Source: Leucaena leucocephala
Taxonomy: Eukaryota > Streptophyta > Magnoliopsida > Fabales > Fabaceae
Length of the DNA: 64,000 nucleotides
Direction of reading: 5' to 3'
NCBI GenBank assembly: GCA_037074615.1
Contig: CM073551.1
Coordinates: forward strand, 22,629,750-22,693,749
The position numbers and the translations under genes were made by a program. Numbering within the stretch: position 1 is the first letter of the stretch; every line of letters starts with the position of its first letter. Below are positions 23,810 through 36,072 of the stretch, piece by piece. The notes below the pieces were generated by a model that had not been told where the DNA came from, did no database searches, and was given only the letters and a program-made list of their open reading frames with translations.

Positions 23810-24415
23810 ATGGAAAAAGACATGGATGAAGAAGGAATGAACTCAGACGAAGCAAACCCATCAAGAAACAGTTCAGATGGTACAAGAGATTCTCAGGGGC
23901 ATTTTGTCATGCACCTTGCAGGCACTTCTGAAAGAGAAGTCACTGAAAAAGGTAACAGCAACAGCATTATCTCCAACTGTGAATATGACTGTTCCAGTAC
24001 CAGAAATATGCCAATGTTCTCAGATGCGCAATATTATTGTTACTCTTTATTGGAGGCTATGCCTATGCCTGGACCTGTGTGGTCTACAACAGAACCTTGT
24101 GTTTTGGCTGAACCACCGAAATCAGAACCAGCAGAAGCACCACCCACTAGTGAAGGAGGTTTAGAGTTAGAATGGGGAGAGAATCAAGCTTCTTCATATT
24201 CATGGTGGATTGGATTTCTTGAAAGTTTAGATGGTAATAATATGAGCAGTGAAAAGGTGAAATGTCCATTTGAGGAGAATATTGTCATGGAAGATTCCAA
24301 GGGGTTTGGCTATGACTCAACTTTTGTGGGTGCAACAGATCAGAGCTGTTGCCTTGATGACTGGTTGATGATTCCAACAATGGAGATGGATTTGGAAGAC
24401 ATGGTTGTACCCTAA
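23810..24415 (+). CDS. Unrecognised acidic protein (about 201 aa)
   Basis: Open frame starting MEKDMDEEGMNSD and ending DLEDMVVP then TAA at 24413-24415. An in-frame ATG at 23747 would add 21 residues (MPASSFHHYY); I prefer 23810 because the charged, plant-like sequence begins there and the extension looks like leader. The protein is acidic, Ser/Glu-rich and without membrane segments. Recognisable blocks are a Pro-rich stretch (PKSEPAEAPPTSE), an aromatic patch SYSWWIGFLESLDG and a C-terminal acidic/hydrophobic stretch DDWLMIPTMEMDLEDM, all of which could act as transcriptional activation segments. No DNA-binding domain lies in it or directly upstream. I do not recognise the family. Length, codon use and an ATG in good context support a real gene, probably single-exon. 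Confidence 0.6.
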   Translation: MEKDMDEEGMNSDEANPSRNSSDGTRDSQGHFVMHLAGTSEREVTEKGNSNSIISNCEYDCSSTRNMPMFSDAQYYCYSLLEAMPMPGPVWSTTEPCVLAEPPKSEPAEAPPTSEGGLELEWGENQASSYSWWIGFLESLDGNNMSSEKVKCPFEENIVMEDSKGFGYDSTFVGATDQSCCLDDWLMIPTMEMDLEDMVVP

Positions 24416-25768
24416 CAAGTTTCTGGGGATTATTTTCTTGGGGTGAATTTCTGGTAGCTTAATGCGGCAACTTCTACTAATGTAAGATTACCGACTAAAA
24501 TCTGATTCTGTCTTTTGATATTCCTTTGTGAATTAGTTTTGGATCATCTTTCCCCTCTTCAACTTCATAGAAATAGAAAGGTCTTGGTGAAGTAATGAGC
24601 TATCTTCTAAAAACCAGAAAGGAATACTAATTACTCCCTGGTCAGTGGCCTGGCCACTAAAATATCTGTATGGAACAAGTATATATATATATATATATCA
24701 AGAAGTTAGATTTCATATATCACCTGAAAAATGTGGTGTTTTTAAGTGATGAAAGTTAGTTAATTTTTCTTTTTACAAGTGAATAAAAGGAATTAATTTT
24801 TAAAAGGATTAAATCCTAAATATTTTTTTATCACAAAAACCCTTAAATAAGAAGGGCATAAAGATAACAATTCTAAGATTTCAATCTATATTTTGTCAGA
24901 TTATCTAAAATTCTTGTTTAGGTATTCTAAAGTGCAATGGTCAACATGTAAACTAATTATTTTTTGTATGGTGTCAACCTCTGTTAGGGTGAATTGCTTT
25001 TCTTTTTGAGGGGAATGTGTCCTCATTCTCATTCACTGTTTAAAAAAAATCAAGAAAATAATATTTTCATTTTATGTTGATTTAGTTTTACTGGTTGTTC
25101 ATAAGTTTTTTTAAAAATTAATTATTTTTTAATATTTGATAATAACTTATATTTTAAGATCTACAAAATTGTAATAGTAAATTGTACCAAAAACAAAATT
25201 TGCGACAGTAAACATTAAATTAAAAGCATATAAATTATAAAAATTAAATTACAACCCTTTCAATTATAAAGATTTAATTGAAATAAAAATTAAGTAAAGC
25301 TATAGAATGAAAGGGATACTTTTTCCCCGAAAAAACTGCTATAAATATTTCCTATAAAATCAAAAGGATTAGACCATTTCCCATTCTTTCGCTCACAAAT
25401 TCTCATTCGCAAATCTTCAGGTCTAAACACTGAACAACCAAGATATTTTTATTCCCCCTTCAAACTCTAGTCTTCTGCTCATGTTTTCAGGTTTAAGAAT
25501 TTTTTTCCTTTTTTTTTGGGTACTACTTATCTAATTATAATACGAAGAGAACTCAAAGAGGAGGAGAACATAAACGGAGGGCATCATGAAATAAATGGAA
25601 TAATGAAGAGAAGAAATAAACAATACACTGCTGCAGGAAATGCAGAATAGTTTCGAATCCACTGATAATAGATGAATCTGCACAACATTATATGTACTTT
25701 GGAATGGGAGCTTCCACAGTACAATGATTTGTTCCTCTAGAAACCTCCAAATCTTCTAATCCAATATA
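24416..25768. other. 3' UTRs and AT-rich intergenic DNA between convergent genes
   Basis: The plus-strand gene ends at 24415 and the reverse-strand PLAC8-like gene ends at 25769. Between them is AT-rich DNA with a (TA)n run near 24679-24698 and no supported coding sequence. I looked here for a displaced PLAC8 domain and found none. Confidence 0.5.
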
Positions 25769-26767
25769 TCAGATCTTGCACAACCTAGGACTACTCCCCA
25801 TTGGATAAGTCGACATTGTTCTGAACTGAGTAGCTCTGTCTTCATGAGGCAATGAAGCCAGTGCAGGTTGGACACATCCCCCAGTCTCCTCATTTCTTGT
25901 TGTACATGACAATCTTTTCTCTGATAAGCTACTAACCAAGACGCAACACACAAATATCACCATGAAAACTGATTCAGTAATCTGATTGATCAATCCCAAT
26001 AAGAAAATGTAACTAAGTTAACTGAAACATCACTAATTTCGGGTAAAGGGACTTGAATGTGCAATTTTGACTCACCTCATGCCATTGTTCTGAGCTTCTT
26101 CATGCTCCTTCCCCAGAGGGCCAAACATGGCATAAACACCTGCTATTGCTGGAGCAGCAATGGCAATGGAGACGCAAATAGCAACACCAACATTAGGTCT
26201 TTCTGATCTTTTATAACCCAAGTTAAGGCCACATAAAGCATACTGAGCAAAGCAATTCACATGAAGTAACAACACAACCGCCATCATGTGGGCCCATTCA
26301 TTGGGCTTGTGAGTGCCATTCTTGCAATATGCTTTTCTGAGGATAGAAATGTCTGTTGGTTTCCACCTGCAAAGAAGAAACAGGCGGTGGAACCTCTTTG
26401 GATGCTGGTATAGGCACATGAGAGTGAAAAGTGCATTAAGGATTTGATTGTTGACCTCAAACCACAAGTCTTTTTGGGACTTGTTGGTTAGGACTTTATC
26501 TAACATTCCTGTGATCACAAGAAACAGAATTCCTCCTGAGATTGCCACAAAAGTTAGCCATATCACAAGGGTTATGTTCATAGGGTTGTTAATCCACTCT
26601 CTGCAGATTTTTCCGATCCCCCTATATTCTGACAGCGGAATGGTTTCTTCTACTTTTTCTTCTGTTAGTAGTCCCTTCCGGGATGATGAAATTTGCAGAG
26701 AAATGGCTTTGAAACCATTTGAGCTTGCTGGTTCTTGGAAGCCTCCTACAATAGCAGATGAAGTCAT
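25769..26767 (-). CDS. PLAC8-family-like membrane protein lacking the PLAC8 domain (284 aa)
   Basis: Exon 1 is 26767-26076 (MTSSAIVGGF to NNGM); exon 2 is 25931-25769, joined in phase to give GMSSLSEKRLS, with TGA at 25769-25771. The N-terminal part matches the extended plant PLAC8 proteins: GLLTEEKVEETIPLSEYRGI, a membrane segment at about residues 65-90, LWFEVNNQILNALFTLMCLY, then HVNCFAQYALCGLNLGYKRS and a further membrane segment near 195-217. In the family I know, an EKR[LF]S segment is followed by a Cys-rich PLAC8 domain of about 150 residues and then a tail with LP-E-D/E motifs. Here the tail (LASLPHEDRATQFRTMST) follows almost at once and the Cys-rich domain is absent. After the TGA the frame stays open for 26 more codons, so the stop may be premature. 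A non-coding first exon near 27351-27420 with donor CAG/GTACAC probably precedes it. It may be a truncated pseudogene. Confidence 0.65.
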
Positions 26768-27430
26768 TGTACCAGCCGGCAGAAATTGAGGCTCTGTTAT
26801 TCCAAAAATGGCCTCTGCGTAACCAAGGGAGTAATATCACTAGCATGGTTAGTGACCATAGAATTTCAAATCTTGCAAAATAGTGAGCAAATACGGAGGC
26901 CTCTAGTTTTAATTATTCTGTTAGTGGCTTATGTTTAAATTTGATTCTTATATATTAAAAACTTGTGAACAACACAATTAAGATGTTTTGATGACAGACG
27001 TAACCCAACAAGGCAACAACACAGTTTTAAATTTTAGACAGAGAGAGAACAATTTGACCCAAAATAAAGTATGCAAATTGTCATTCTTCGTCAGTTTGGA
27101 TGATCTGATACTATCAGTTGTCTGCAACGTAGAAAAAAGATAATTTTACTGCTATTTGTTGGAGATTTACTTGGTCAAAAGAGGATGCCTCTTCTATGTA
27201 GTGGCGTGAAGGATTTAGTTTAGTTAGAGAAAGCTGTAGACTAGTTGTTTTGCAGAGAAACCAGTTTCTGAAACTAAAAACATGGGAAAGCTAAAATGAT
27301 GGATTCAACAAAAAGGAGAAGAAAATGGTGAAGATGGGAAAGTGTACCTGGGAGCTATGGAGGTCGCAGTGAGGAGGAAGAGGTGATATTCATGGAAGCT
27401 ATGGTGTGGCCGGGGATGGGGAATGAGTGG
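26768..27430 (-). promoter_or_regulatory. Probable 5' UTR intron and promoter side of the PLAC8-like gene
   Basis: On the reverse strand a CAG/GTACAC donor near 27350 and a TTACGCAG acceptor near 26812 would remove an intron of about 540 bp from the leader, a common arrangement in plant genes. No coding sequence is present. This rests on splice motifs only. Confidence 0.4.
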
Positions 27431-29232
27431 GTGTTGTTCACTCTTCACTCTTCAGTATGGTATAGTATTTGGTCGTGACTTTACTCTCTGCCAGGTGCAA
27501 AAGCGGGAATATCTTCAAACTTTTTCAAAACATGTTTGTTCCGTTGTAAGGTTTCCACCAGTAATTCCCCCGTTCCTTTTGTCCTGTAAAGTCTCAACTT
27601 TTTATTTCAATATATATATAGAGAGAGAAAGAGAGAGATGGCGGGGCGTATATCTTGTATGGAGCAAATTAAATTTATATATATAATTGACTTTTTTTGA
27701 AATTTTATTTTAGTTTAAAATTGCCTTTCAAGAATGAGTTTTGTGAAAAAAAAGTATAAATCTAATATTACAAATAATATAAGAAATGAGTGGGTATGGA
27801 TAATATTATTGTTGGTTAGAGTTTCTGTACTATAGATAGATATAGATAATATAACCAAAATTGTTGACTATTTTATATAGTATCATCTTGATTCTTGATG
27901 TCCTTGCTTTAGTGACAACCTAGCATTAGCGGACTTGGCTGGCAGTCTGAAAAATTACTTAGAATATTTTTATTAATATGACTGTATTTGATTAAGATTT
28001 ATTTTATTTTAAAATCTGTAAGAAAAGAGAGCAATAAATATAGATATTTTTTTTAATAATTATATTTAAAATATTATAAAATATTAAATATGTGAATCTC
28101 TCTCAATAATATTTAAACTTTGATTGGCTACAGAGAAATTAATCTTTTTTAAATTTAAATACACGGCTAAAGCCGGAAAGGACAAGTTTTTTTTTTTTTT
28201 AATAACAACCCGAAAGGACAAGTTCAACGCACGAGGTTTAAGATTTAGCCCATACGAACAGGCAAAGGCCTGTTGGGCTAGGGACAGTACTGGAGTATTG
28301 GACTGACAAATACTTTTGGGTTAAGATACTTTTAAGCTTTAGCCCATACTAGCAGGCAAAGGCCCGTTAGGCAAATGCTTATGAGATTTATTGTCTCTGA
28401 TCCTTAATCTTGTTATTTTATATTCGCTAATTGGTAAATTCAAATACAGACAACCTTTTCGTTCTTTGTTTAAAATGTTTGAAAGACACAAACTACATGT
28501 ATTTCATACTTCTTACCAAATTTTACAAAAAAAAAAAAAATCTTAAATGAACAAAATTTTAAAAATATCTATAACTAGTTAACACCGTTCAAACTTGGAC
28601 TATGTGGGAGATAAAATAGGTATAGGTATATGACAAAAAGGGTAAAAAAAGGTTAAATGTTACAGCATGTAGAGTATAATAAAATCATCTATGTATCTAC
28701 CACTACTTGACAATTTGGACATTAAGTGATGATGATCTACATGAAAACAAAAACAAAACAAAAGTCTCATTTTACAGAAGAATATGCAACAAGATCCTTC
28801 GATTCGTGAAGAAGAGGACTCAACCTTGGAAAATACTCATTTAATTTGAAGAAAGGGAAAAGAAAACCATCCATGAAGAAAGGTTGAGTCTTCTATCCTG
28901 CAAAATGAGAGTTTATTCGATAGATTTTGAAACGGGAGTAGGAGAGGACAAAATTTTAAACGTACGTGGGACACTTAGCAATAATTCTGACTCACTGTAG
29001 AAGATATGATGAGACAAATAAGATCTTGGAATCATTCTTCTTTAACCTTTTCTCTATGATTGGACAATTAAAATTATCAATCATGCATTTCACTTCCAAA
29101 TGCTTCGTGTCCCTACTTCCAAATTAAAGCCATATAATTTCCTTGAAAAAAAAAAGACAAAAAATCCATATGATTTCACATTTAGTCTCATCTGTCTAAG
29201 CAACAAAATTCTCAATTCATCATCTTAATCAC
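27431..29232. other. Intergenic AT-rich DNA
   Basis: No supported gene. It contains a GA-rich simple run near 27620-27637 and the short duplicated segments listed at 28237-28373. The rest is AT-rich with short open frames only. Confidence 0.5.
28237..28373 (+). repeat. Imperfect direct repeat of about 43 bp, two copies
   Basis: Copies at 28237-28280 and 28331-28373 share a TTAGCCCATAC core and a following AGGCAAAGGCC block. Just upstream, near 28173-28224, another short duplication (GAAAGGACAAGTT twice) flanks a T run. No terminal repeats or coding capacity; probably a decayed insertion or slippage product. Confidence 0.6.
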
Positions 29233-29244
29233 AAGTTAAGCATA

Positions 29245-29387
29245 GTTGTGTGTGTATATATGTCGATGGCTAGTTATCCCAGTGGTAGCGCCACCTACCA
29301 TACTTGGATGAGGTTCTAGGCTCGAATCTCATATTAACATGTTTATATGCATGTATTTAAATTGTATACTATTAAAAAAAAAAAGAT
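29245..29387 (+). mobile_element. Second type of tRNA-derived SINE
   Basis: About 140 bp with a tRNA-like head: box A-like TAGTTATCCCAGTGG at about 29271-29285 and box B-like GGCTCGAATCT further on. It ends in an A run and is flanked by a perfect 12-bp target-site duplication, AAGTTAAGCATA, at 29233-29244 and 29388-29399. Its body differs from the SINEs at 19.5-22.3 kb, so it belongs to another family. Confidence 0.85.
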
Positions 29388-29399
29388 AAGTTAAGCATA

Positions 29400-32166
29400 T
29401 ATGTACAATTGTTAAACCCTTTTACATGCGCAGGATTTAAGTGATATTTGTGTGTATTGGTTACAATATATAACATGATTTGTTAATTGATATTGATTAG
29501 CTGATGGCAACATTTAACTAGAATTACTAATCACAATAAGAATTAAATATTTATAATTACACTAGTGCATTGAGTATTTTATAACAATATACATTAGGGG
29601 AGAAGATAAAAGCTATGCATATATATAATTTGGCGGATCAAGCATATGAATTGGTTTTTTCAATTAATTAACTTCCATATTTTTTATACTCCAAGCTTTA
29701 AAGGTTTTGAGCTTTCTCATTAAACAATTCAGTCAATTCATTTAATACATTAGTCATAGTTTTTCTTACTGAAAATAAAAGAGAATATTATATATGTTCC
29801 TCATGTATAGCACTTTGTTCTTTATTAGTTATAACATCGATCATTAGAGGAACTCGAACTAAAAAACGTAAAACTTATCAAGTTGTTAGCACCATAATTA
29901 GAGAGGTCACAAAATCAGATATGACCATGAAATGAAGAATATACTTGATCAAAATTAGTGGGACAACGATTATTTATGATTTTTAAATATAATAAAATCT
30001 TCAATATGTAGGACAAGCTAGCATGCTAGATTTGTTTGTGGTTGCGCATAGGTGTTCTTGTTCATCAAATTTACCTTCAAGTAGTAATTAATAGCAATAT
30101 AGTTAAATTAGTGTTGATAATTGCACTGATGAAACTAGTCAATTAAAGGCGCACATAATATTTTTATTAAGATGTAGGCCTCACAAATTTGTTTAATTAA
30201 TTCCACTAAAAATGAAGCAAAATTATATTAGTATTATTATATGGCTCCACTATTGGACATGGTGCCCTAAGTGATGTGCCCATTAAACAGAGTGCTTATT
30301 GGCACCACCACCTACTTCCATGCCTATCTCCCTCATCCTGATAAACAACTCACAAACCACTAACCTCTCTGATTTTTTAAATACTTCTTTTAGAATGTGA
30401 TGTCAAGTGTAAGTTCACAAAATTGACATGTCTGACTAAAATACTTATAAATCTCAAAAGGCATTCCAAAATGTATCTTTCTTTTCAAATATTCCCACTC
30501 TTGTATCTCACATTTTATTTGGTTACATTTGTCTTCTACTACTCACATCATTGTCAGCCTCTCAGAGGAGTGGAATGCCAGATCAATGGGGTCAAATCCA
30601 ACATTTCATTTGGCATATAAAAACGAACGCATTCTACCCAAAAACATTAATTACCCTAATGGAAATCTTAATCACACAGTTAATGCAAGGTTTGATGATA
30701 TTCTGTTGTTTTGTTGGTACTCATTAATATGTATTACACCCATAAGAAAAAAGTTTATTTAACTTTCACTAATATATGTATAGCTAGGTGTGATGCCTAG
30801 GCGTACAACGCCCACCATTGCCTTTAACATTAACACTATAATATGTACTTTTCTAGAAGCCAATTAAGATAAATAATAGAGTCAATCTTTGTGTGTTGGT
30901 GTGGAATACCAAATTGTTTCTAAATCGGACTTCTTTTTACTTGTAATAAAACATATAATCAAGGGATTAATGTTGTATACGGATGACTTCTATGGAAAAA
31001 AGATGTTCTTAAGCTGCTATAATATAAATAATTAGCTAGTTACTAATAAACGATTATAACCTTAGAAGACTCGAGATTAAGTTGAAGATTATCACGAATG
31101 GGCCGTTAGAAACGAATATATATATATAGCTGAATTAATACTATGTAGACATTTAACAATAGAGAAAAAACTATGAGGGGTTTCACTTTCTTCTTAACTA
31201 GTCTTATAAGGAAATATTGGTCCACTCTAAATTATTGAACCAGCTTTTGAGGTGGATTTCGTTTTTCCTCAGAGAAATTTAAACCATATTAATTAAGGAT
31301 AGCGGCATTATAGTCAAACTTGGAGACTTACTTTTTTTGTCTCGGCTAGAAATTTAAAATAAGTGAAATACGAAATGAGATTTCTTTAAAGAAAATGCTT
31401 CTATAACCTTCTTGATCAGAAATGATGAACAAGGAGGCCACTTGAGAGGAACAAGCTAAGGTCTAGTAATAAAGAGCAATGAGTGATTAAATGCAATTAT
31501 GAAGCTTTAAAATCCTCACCACATCCACGTCAGATCGTCTAAGCTAAAAACCTAAAAAGAATTATGAGCAAAGCCAATTTCTTTTGTTGTAAGAATTTTA
31601 CATAGTCTTTGGCATATTCAAGTGGGGAGCATATAGGGTAAAAAGAATAATGCAGAGAATAGCATTTTGTTTAATCTATTTCACTGCTAATACGTAATCC
31701 GGAACACGACTTCGATATTTATATATATTGATCAACCCTAAACCTTGTAAATGTCTTCCTCCTTCTCCCAATTACAGTGAATTCTTGGAAGAAAAACGAT
31801 TGGTATATCAATATTCAGATTTCACCTCGTTTAGTTCCATGTAAAAAAGATAAATATTTTTGTTGTAATTATCCTTTTTTGTAATGCCTTTAGTAAATAT
31901 TTTTCTTTAATTTATTCAACACAGCATTTTACTTTTCCTATTCTATTCATCATTAATTTAGTTCATGAATATAATACCATATCTTGTGTGTTTTGTGCAT
32001 TACGTCTTTGAAATCCGTAGTCAGAAGCTAGTGGGAAGGAAGTAACTTTCCACTCAATTTTTCTACTTCCTCATCTGACAATTTACCATATTAAATTTTT
32101 ATCAAACCAAAAGGAAGGATAATTAAAATGTGCCTACTGAGTGAGTTTCAAATAGGATCACACACA

Positions 32167-32204
<38 letters not shown>

Positions 32205-32739
32205 GCAGCCAACTATTTTGCTATTTTTGTTTTCTGTCTTAAAACTAAGTAGACATGTTCAACCCATAGGTTTATTAACAAATATTCTAGCTACTTAATT
32301 AATTTGAATAGATTAAAGAATTGAGATAAATTAATTAATTATAACAAATATAATTCGACTTCTCTAAAGTAGTCATGTGAAACATTAAACTAGGTAAATT
32401 AATTTTAAAAAAAAATGATAAATATAAAAAACTAATAGTTATATTAAGAGGTGGAGTAGTAATATATTTTTCAAGATGAGTATAGTTCAGGTGGTGTCAA
32501 CATAAAGTAGGATTCTCTGGTATGATGGTGGCATATATTATGTTACATCTGTTGGCTGTAATTTATTTTAAACTAAACTAATAGGTGAGTGATAGATAAG
32601 GAGTAAGTGGTCCTATTTATATGATTTCTGATTTCTGAAAAGGCCCCACCCCCCAACTAAGCCTTTCAAATTTCCTGCAATTTCCCCGTACCCATCATCC
32701 TCCCTTTAATTTAAAATCACCATCTCCATTGCCACTTTT
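29400..32739. other. Intergenic DNA upstream of MIR164
   Basis: AT-rich interval with no supported protein-coding gene. A (TA)n microsatellite lies at about 32169-32201. Distal regulatory sequence of the MIR164 gene may be here but nothing can be assigned by eye. Confidence 0.45.
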
Positions 32740-32750
32740 GATATATATAC
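32738..32750 (+). promoter_or_regulatory. Candidate TATA box of MIR164
   Basis: A TATATATAC element lies about 120 bases upstream of the hairpin, a reasonable distance for a pol II start in the 5' part of the primary transcript. TA-rich runs are common here, so this is only a candidate. Confidence 0.35.
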
Positions 32751-32868
32751 ATGACAAGGCTTCAACCACAAGTGATGCATACGGATCTATGTCCCTTAAT
32801 TCCCTCTGAGATGACCACCACTCTTTCATTTCTTTCTTGTTTCTTCTTCATTATTCATGTTAGAGAGC

Positions 32869-32989
32869 AAGGTGCATGTCAAGCAAGATGGAGAAGCAGG
32901 GCACGTGCAATGCTAACTCATGAGTTTAATTAAGTGCAGTGAGTTAGTCTTTCATGTGCCCATCTTCCCCATCATGACCATAGCACCTT
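32869..32989 (+). ncRNA. MIR164: miR164 precursor hairpin
   Basis: The 21-nt mature miR164 is present exactly on the 5' arm at 32889-32909 (begins TGGAGAAGCAGG, ends CACGTGCA). It pairs, with a few G:U pairs and mismatches, to the 3' arm at 32951-32971. The star strand with a 2-nt 3' overhang would be 32953-32973 (CATGTGCCCATCTTCCCC...). The stem continues outward through AAGGTGC/GCACCTT at 32869-32875 and 32983-32989, and inward through TAACTCA/TGAGTTA around the loop. miR164 guides AGO1 to cleave NAC transcription factor mRNAs (CUC1/CUC2, NAC1, ORE1 groups) and so controls organ boundaries, lateral roots and senescence. Its position beside the LOR-type pseudogene matches Arabidopsis MIR164B. 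No target gene is in the window. Confidence 0.97.
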
Positions 32990-34820
32990 TGTTATAGCAT
33001 CTGCAAAAGCTGCTGTTCTTGCGCTCAAAGTGGAACAGCCAGCCATATATCCACGTTCAAGGTGACTCCCAATTTATTCGTTGTTATCTCATTTTCATCT
33101 TTACTCTTCTTATCAGTTCTTCATTATCAGCATTTATATCTTTAATTTGATGACAAGATTTATTGGAAGACTATGAAACCTCAAAATCTATACTCTTAAG
33201 CCTATAGATTCAGGGGCTTGGAATGTGGGGGTGAGTTTTGAGAGTACCTTGATTAGTGGTTTTCATCAATAAACATGACATGTTGCAAAAACAGTAAAGC
33301 TCAAATTAAGCTGGATATATGTTATTTTGATCATTGGAGAACACACACACACACATATATATATCTAACCCGAGTCTTTGAAATCATCAATGAATGAATA
33401 TGTGCGTTAATTTTCTGAAAATAACAAACTTATGACATAATACTAGTCCTTCCGGTTGTCTGATCAACCCATCCTTTACACAGGTTTTGCTATTTTTATT
33501 ACTGAATTTTATTTGTGAGCTCGCTGACATTTATAAACTAAAGTGAGAAATGGATCTAACAATCTAGCGAATAATTTATAACCATGGAAGCACGGTGAGT
33601 GGCATCATCCATGTGGCAATTATACGGCAAAGGGGACCTTCATGCTAGTTGTGGCTTCATTTCTCTTATAAAACAATAACCTTAAAGAGCGCGCGCACAC
33701 ATATATATAATGTCTGCAGAAAATATCATTCTCAACGAAGCACTATCTGGTGACTTGCCTTGCATATGGTTTTTATATAATAACTGAAAACTACCGAGGT
33801 GATTTATGAGTCAGTCGCTCATTTATATATCCTTCACTATAAGCTAAAAGCTTGCGCACTTGTATAAATTAAGTACTGATCAATTAATGTATGCTTTGCT
33901 AATTTCTATCGCATCTCATACCTCATATATATAAACTTCTCATTCTTGTTCTTCCCATTAAAGTATATGCTTACTAAAAATTTAGTTGTTAAAGATATAT
34001 ACCTTCAGAAGTAGGCAATATAGATCTTTAATTTGTTTCTTACTCCACCGTATATATTAGTGTTAAGTGCTGACTCTTCAACACACAACTTCAGCAATCT
34101 CAAGGAATGAATGGCGGTATATGTGCATAAAGAACCTGTTCATTTAGTTTGCATGCATGGGGTCGTGGAGAAAGCTGAATAAGAGTTATTTGGTTCGTAG
34201 GACTGGGAGATCATTAATTCGTGGATTACCCAGAATGTTTCATGAGAATAATTGACATTGTCTTTGGTATATGTTTAAAAAAATATCTTTTCACATACGG
34301 GACAATGATACGATATACATTAAAAGCTCCATTTTGATTCACATCGCTCTCATGAAGAGGGAATGTTTCAAACATAAGATATATAAATTTAGAATCAACA
34401 AGTTGTCAGTTCAAATGATAAGCAGCTTTAGTATGTATTTCAAATCCTGAGAGTAGTATACTTGTTAAAAGATATAAAAATATTTTGCATTATAAGTGCT
34501 ATGAAAGATTTCATTCATAAAAAATACTAATATTCGAATTAGATACTTATGAGTAATAAATTTTTCAAACATGTAATTATAGACAATTTTTTCAATTATA
34601 TTTTGAGAAATTAATCATTGTAGGATATCTATATAAGGTTGGGAACTAAGGCTGATGCTTAAAAGGCTTACTTTTTGAGACGTTTGATAATTTTCAACAT
34701 TAATTATTTACACTCTGCCTTAATCACTTCTATTATCGATCTTCTATAGCTAATCAGCCATCCTTTCCATACAATCCATCTCCTCATGACTCTCATATAT
34801 GTAGATGGCCACTAATGATA
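32990..34820. other. MIR164 3' transcript region and intergenic DNA
   Basis: The first few hundred bases probably belong to the MIR164 primary transcript. The rest is AT-rich with an (AC)n/(AT)n run near 33340-33362 and no supported gene. Confidence 0.45.
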
Positions 34821-34822
34821 TA

Positions 34823-35078
34823 CTTATCCGATTTTTAATATAAAATTTAATTTAAGAGTATATCTTAATTCTAAATATAAGATATTTTTTTATATTTATT
34901 AATATTTTTTTTAAATTATTCCTACACTCCCTCAACAATAATTAAAAAAAGAAAGAGAGGGAGGGAGTTAAAGTAAATGATTAGGGTATTTTAGAGAAAA
35001 TATTTTCTATTAATTAACTTAACTAACTTCCTTAATTTAATCAAATTAGTTAAATATATTTAATAAAGAATGGATTAG
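34823..35078. mobile_element. Stowaway-like MITE, copy 1
   Basis: About 256 bp bounded by TA dinucleotides. The left end CTTATCCGATTTTTAATATA matches the other copies, and the right end reads as a decayed inverse. The interior shares a block with AACAATAAT and TTTTAGAGAAAA with the copy at 59634. No coding capacity. Confidence 0.7.
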
Positions 35079-35723
35079 TATATCTATTAAAAGCCTAACA
35101 ATTATTTATGCGTCTTTATTACTATGTGGTTGTCACATGATGCTCGAGTATAGCTGTCTCCTTAGTGATTACTAACTCACATGCATATGTTCGCGTCAAA
35201 ACTTGGATCAATCAAACTTTTCAAATTTCTTCCATTTTATAGTACCCATGAAGTTGTCTTCTACCTCACCATAACCGGAATTACTCCAACATTTTTAACC
35301 AAATTTCACAGATTAAGAAAGCTACTTAACAACACTAATTCTTTCAAAAATCGTACTACTTTCCTTTTACAAGCATATCCTTATTCAATTTTATTATAAA
35401 AAGAGATGATATGTATATATCCTCTACTTTCTCACCTAGTTTTACATAAAATTGAATAGGGGTATACATATTTGGTAGTGGTTAAAATGTCGTATCCTAA
35501 TATATAAATGATCCTATATTGGGAACCAAAAGAAATCATGAAAAGAGCCTTATATTTAAAATTGGGAAGAGTATTAGTACTTTAGAAGAGTGTGGTCTTA
35601 ATCTTAATATTATGACACACACACACACACATATATGAGTGCCTCATTAAGTAAAGCAATTTGGCTCCCCAAGGAAGTTCCTCTGCGACCGACAAACTCT
35701 CACTTACTCATTCTGTCAGTGCT

Positions 35724-35750
<27 letters not shown>
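35724..35750. repeat. (GA)n microsatellite
   Basis: About 13 uninterrupted AG units, with an (AC)n run shortly upstream near 35613-35630. Confidence 0.9.
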
Positions 35751-35756
<6 letters not shown>

Positions 35757-35812
35757 GTATTTAATTTTTCTTGCTCTAAATAATCCATGGGAAGTTAATA
35801 TAAAAACTAATA

Positions 35813-36072
35813 CTCATTTAGTTATTAATATAAGATATAATTAGAGAGTCAATTTTTGTCCAAAATATAATATATATATCTTATATTTACTAATTTTTTT
35901 TTAAATTACCCCTATTAATATTTTTTTAATAATAATCAAATAAGGATGGGAATGAGAAAATTGAAGAAAGTAATTAAAATCTTTTAAAAAAAATATATTA
36001 TATTAATTAATTTAAATAAAATTTTTAATTTAATTAAATTAATTAAATATATTATATATTAAGTATCAAGAC
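35813..36072. mobile_element. Stowaway-like MITE, copy 2
   Basis: About 260 bp, TA-flanked, with left end near CTCATTTAGTTATTAATATA and right end ATTAAGTATCAAGAC. It shares the AT-rich interior and the AATTAAATATATTATATATT right-hand block with copy 3. More diverged at its ends than copy 4. Confidence 0.6.
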
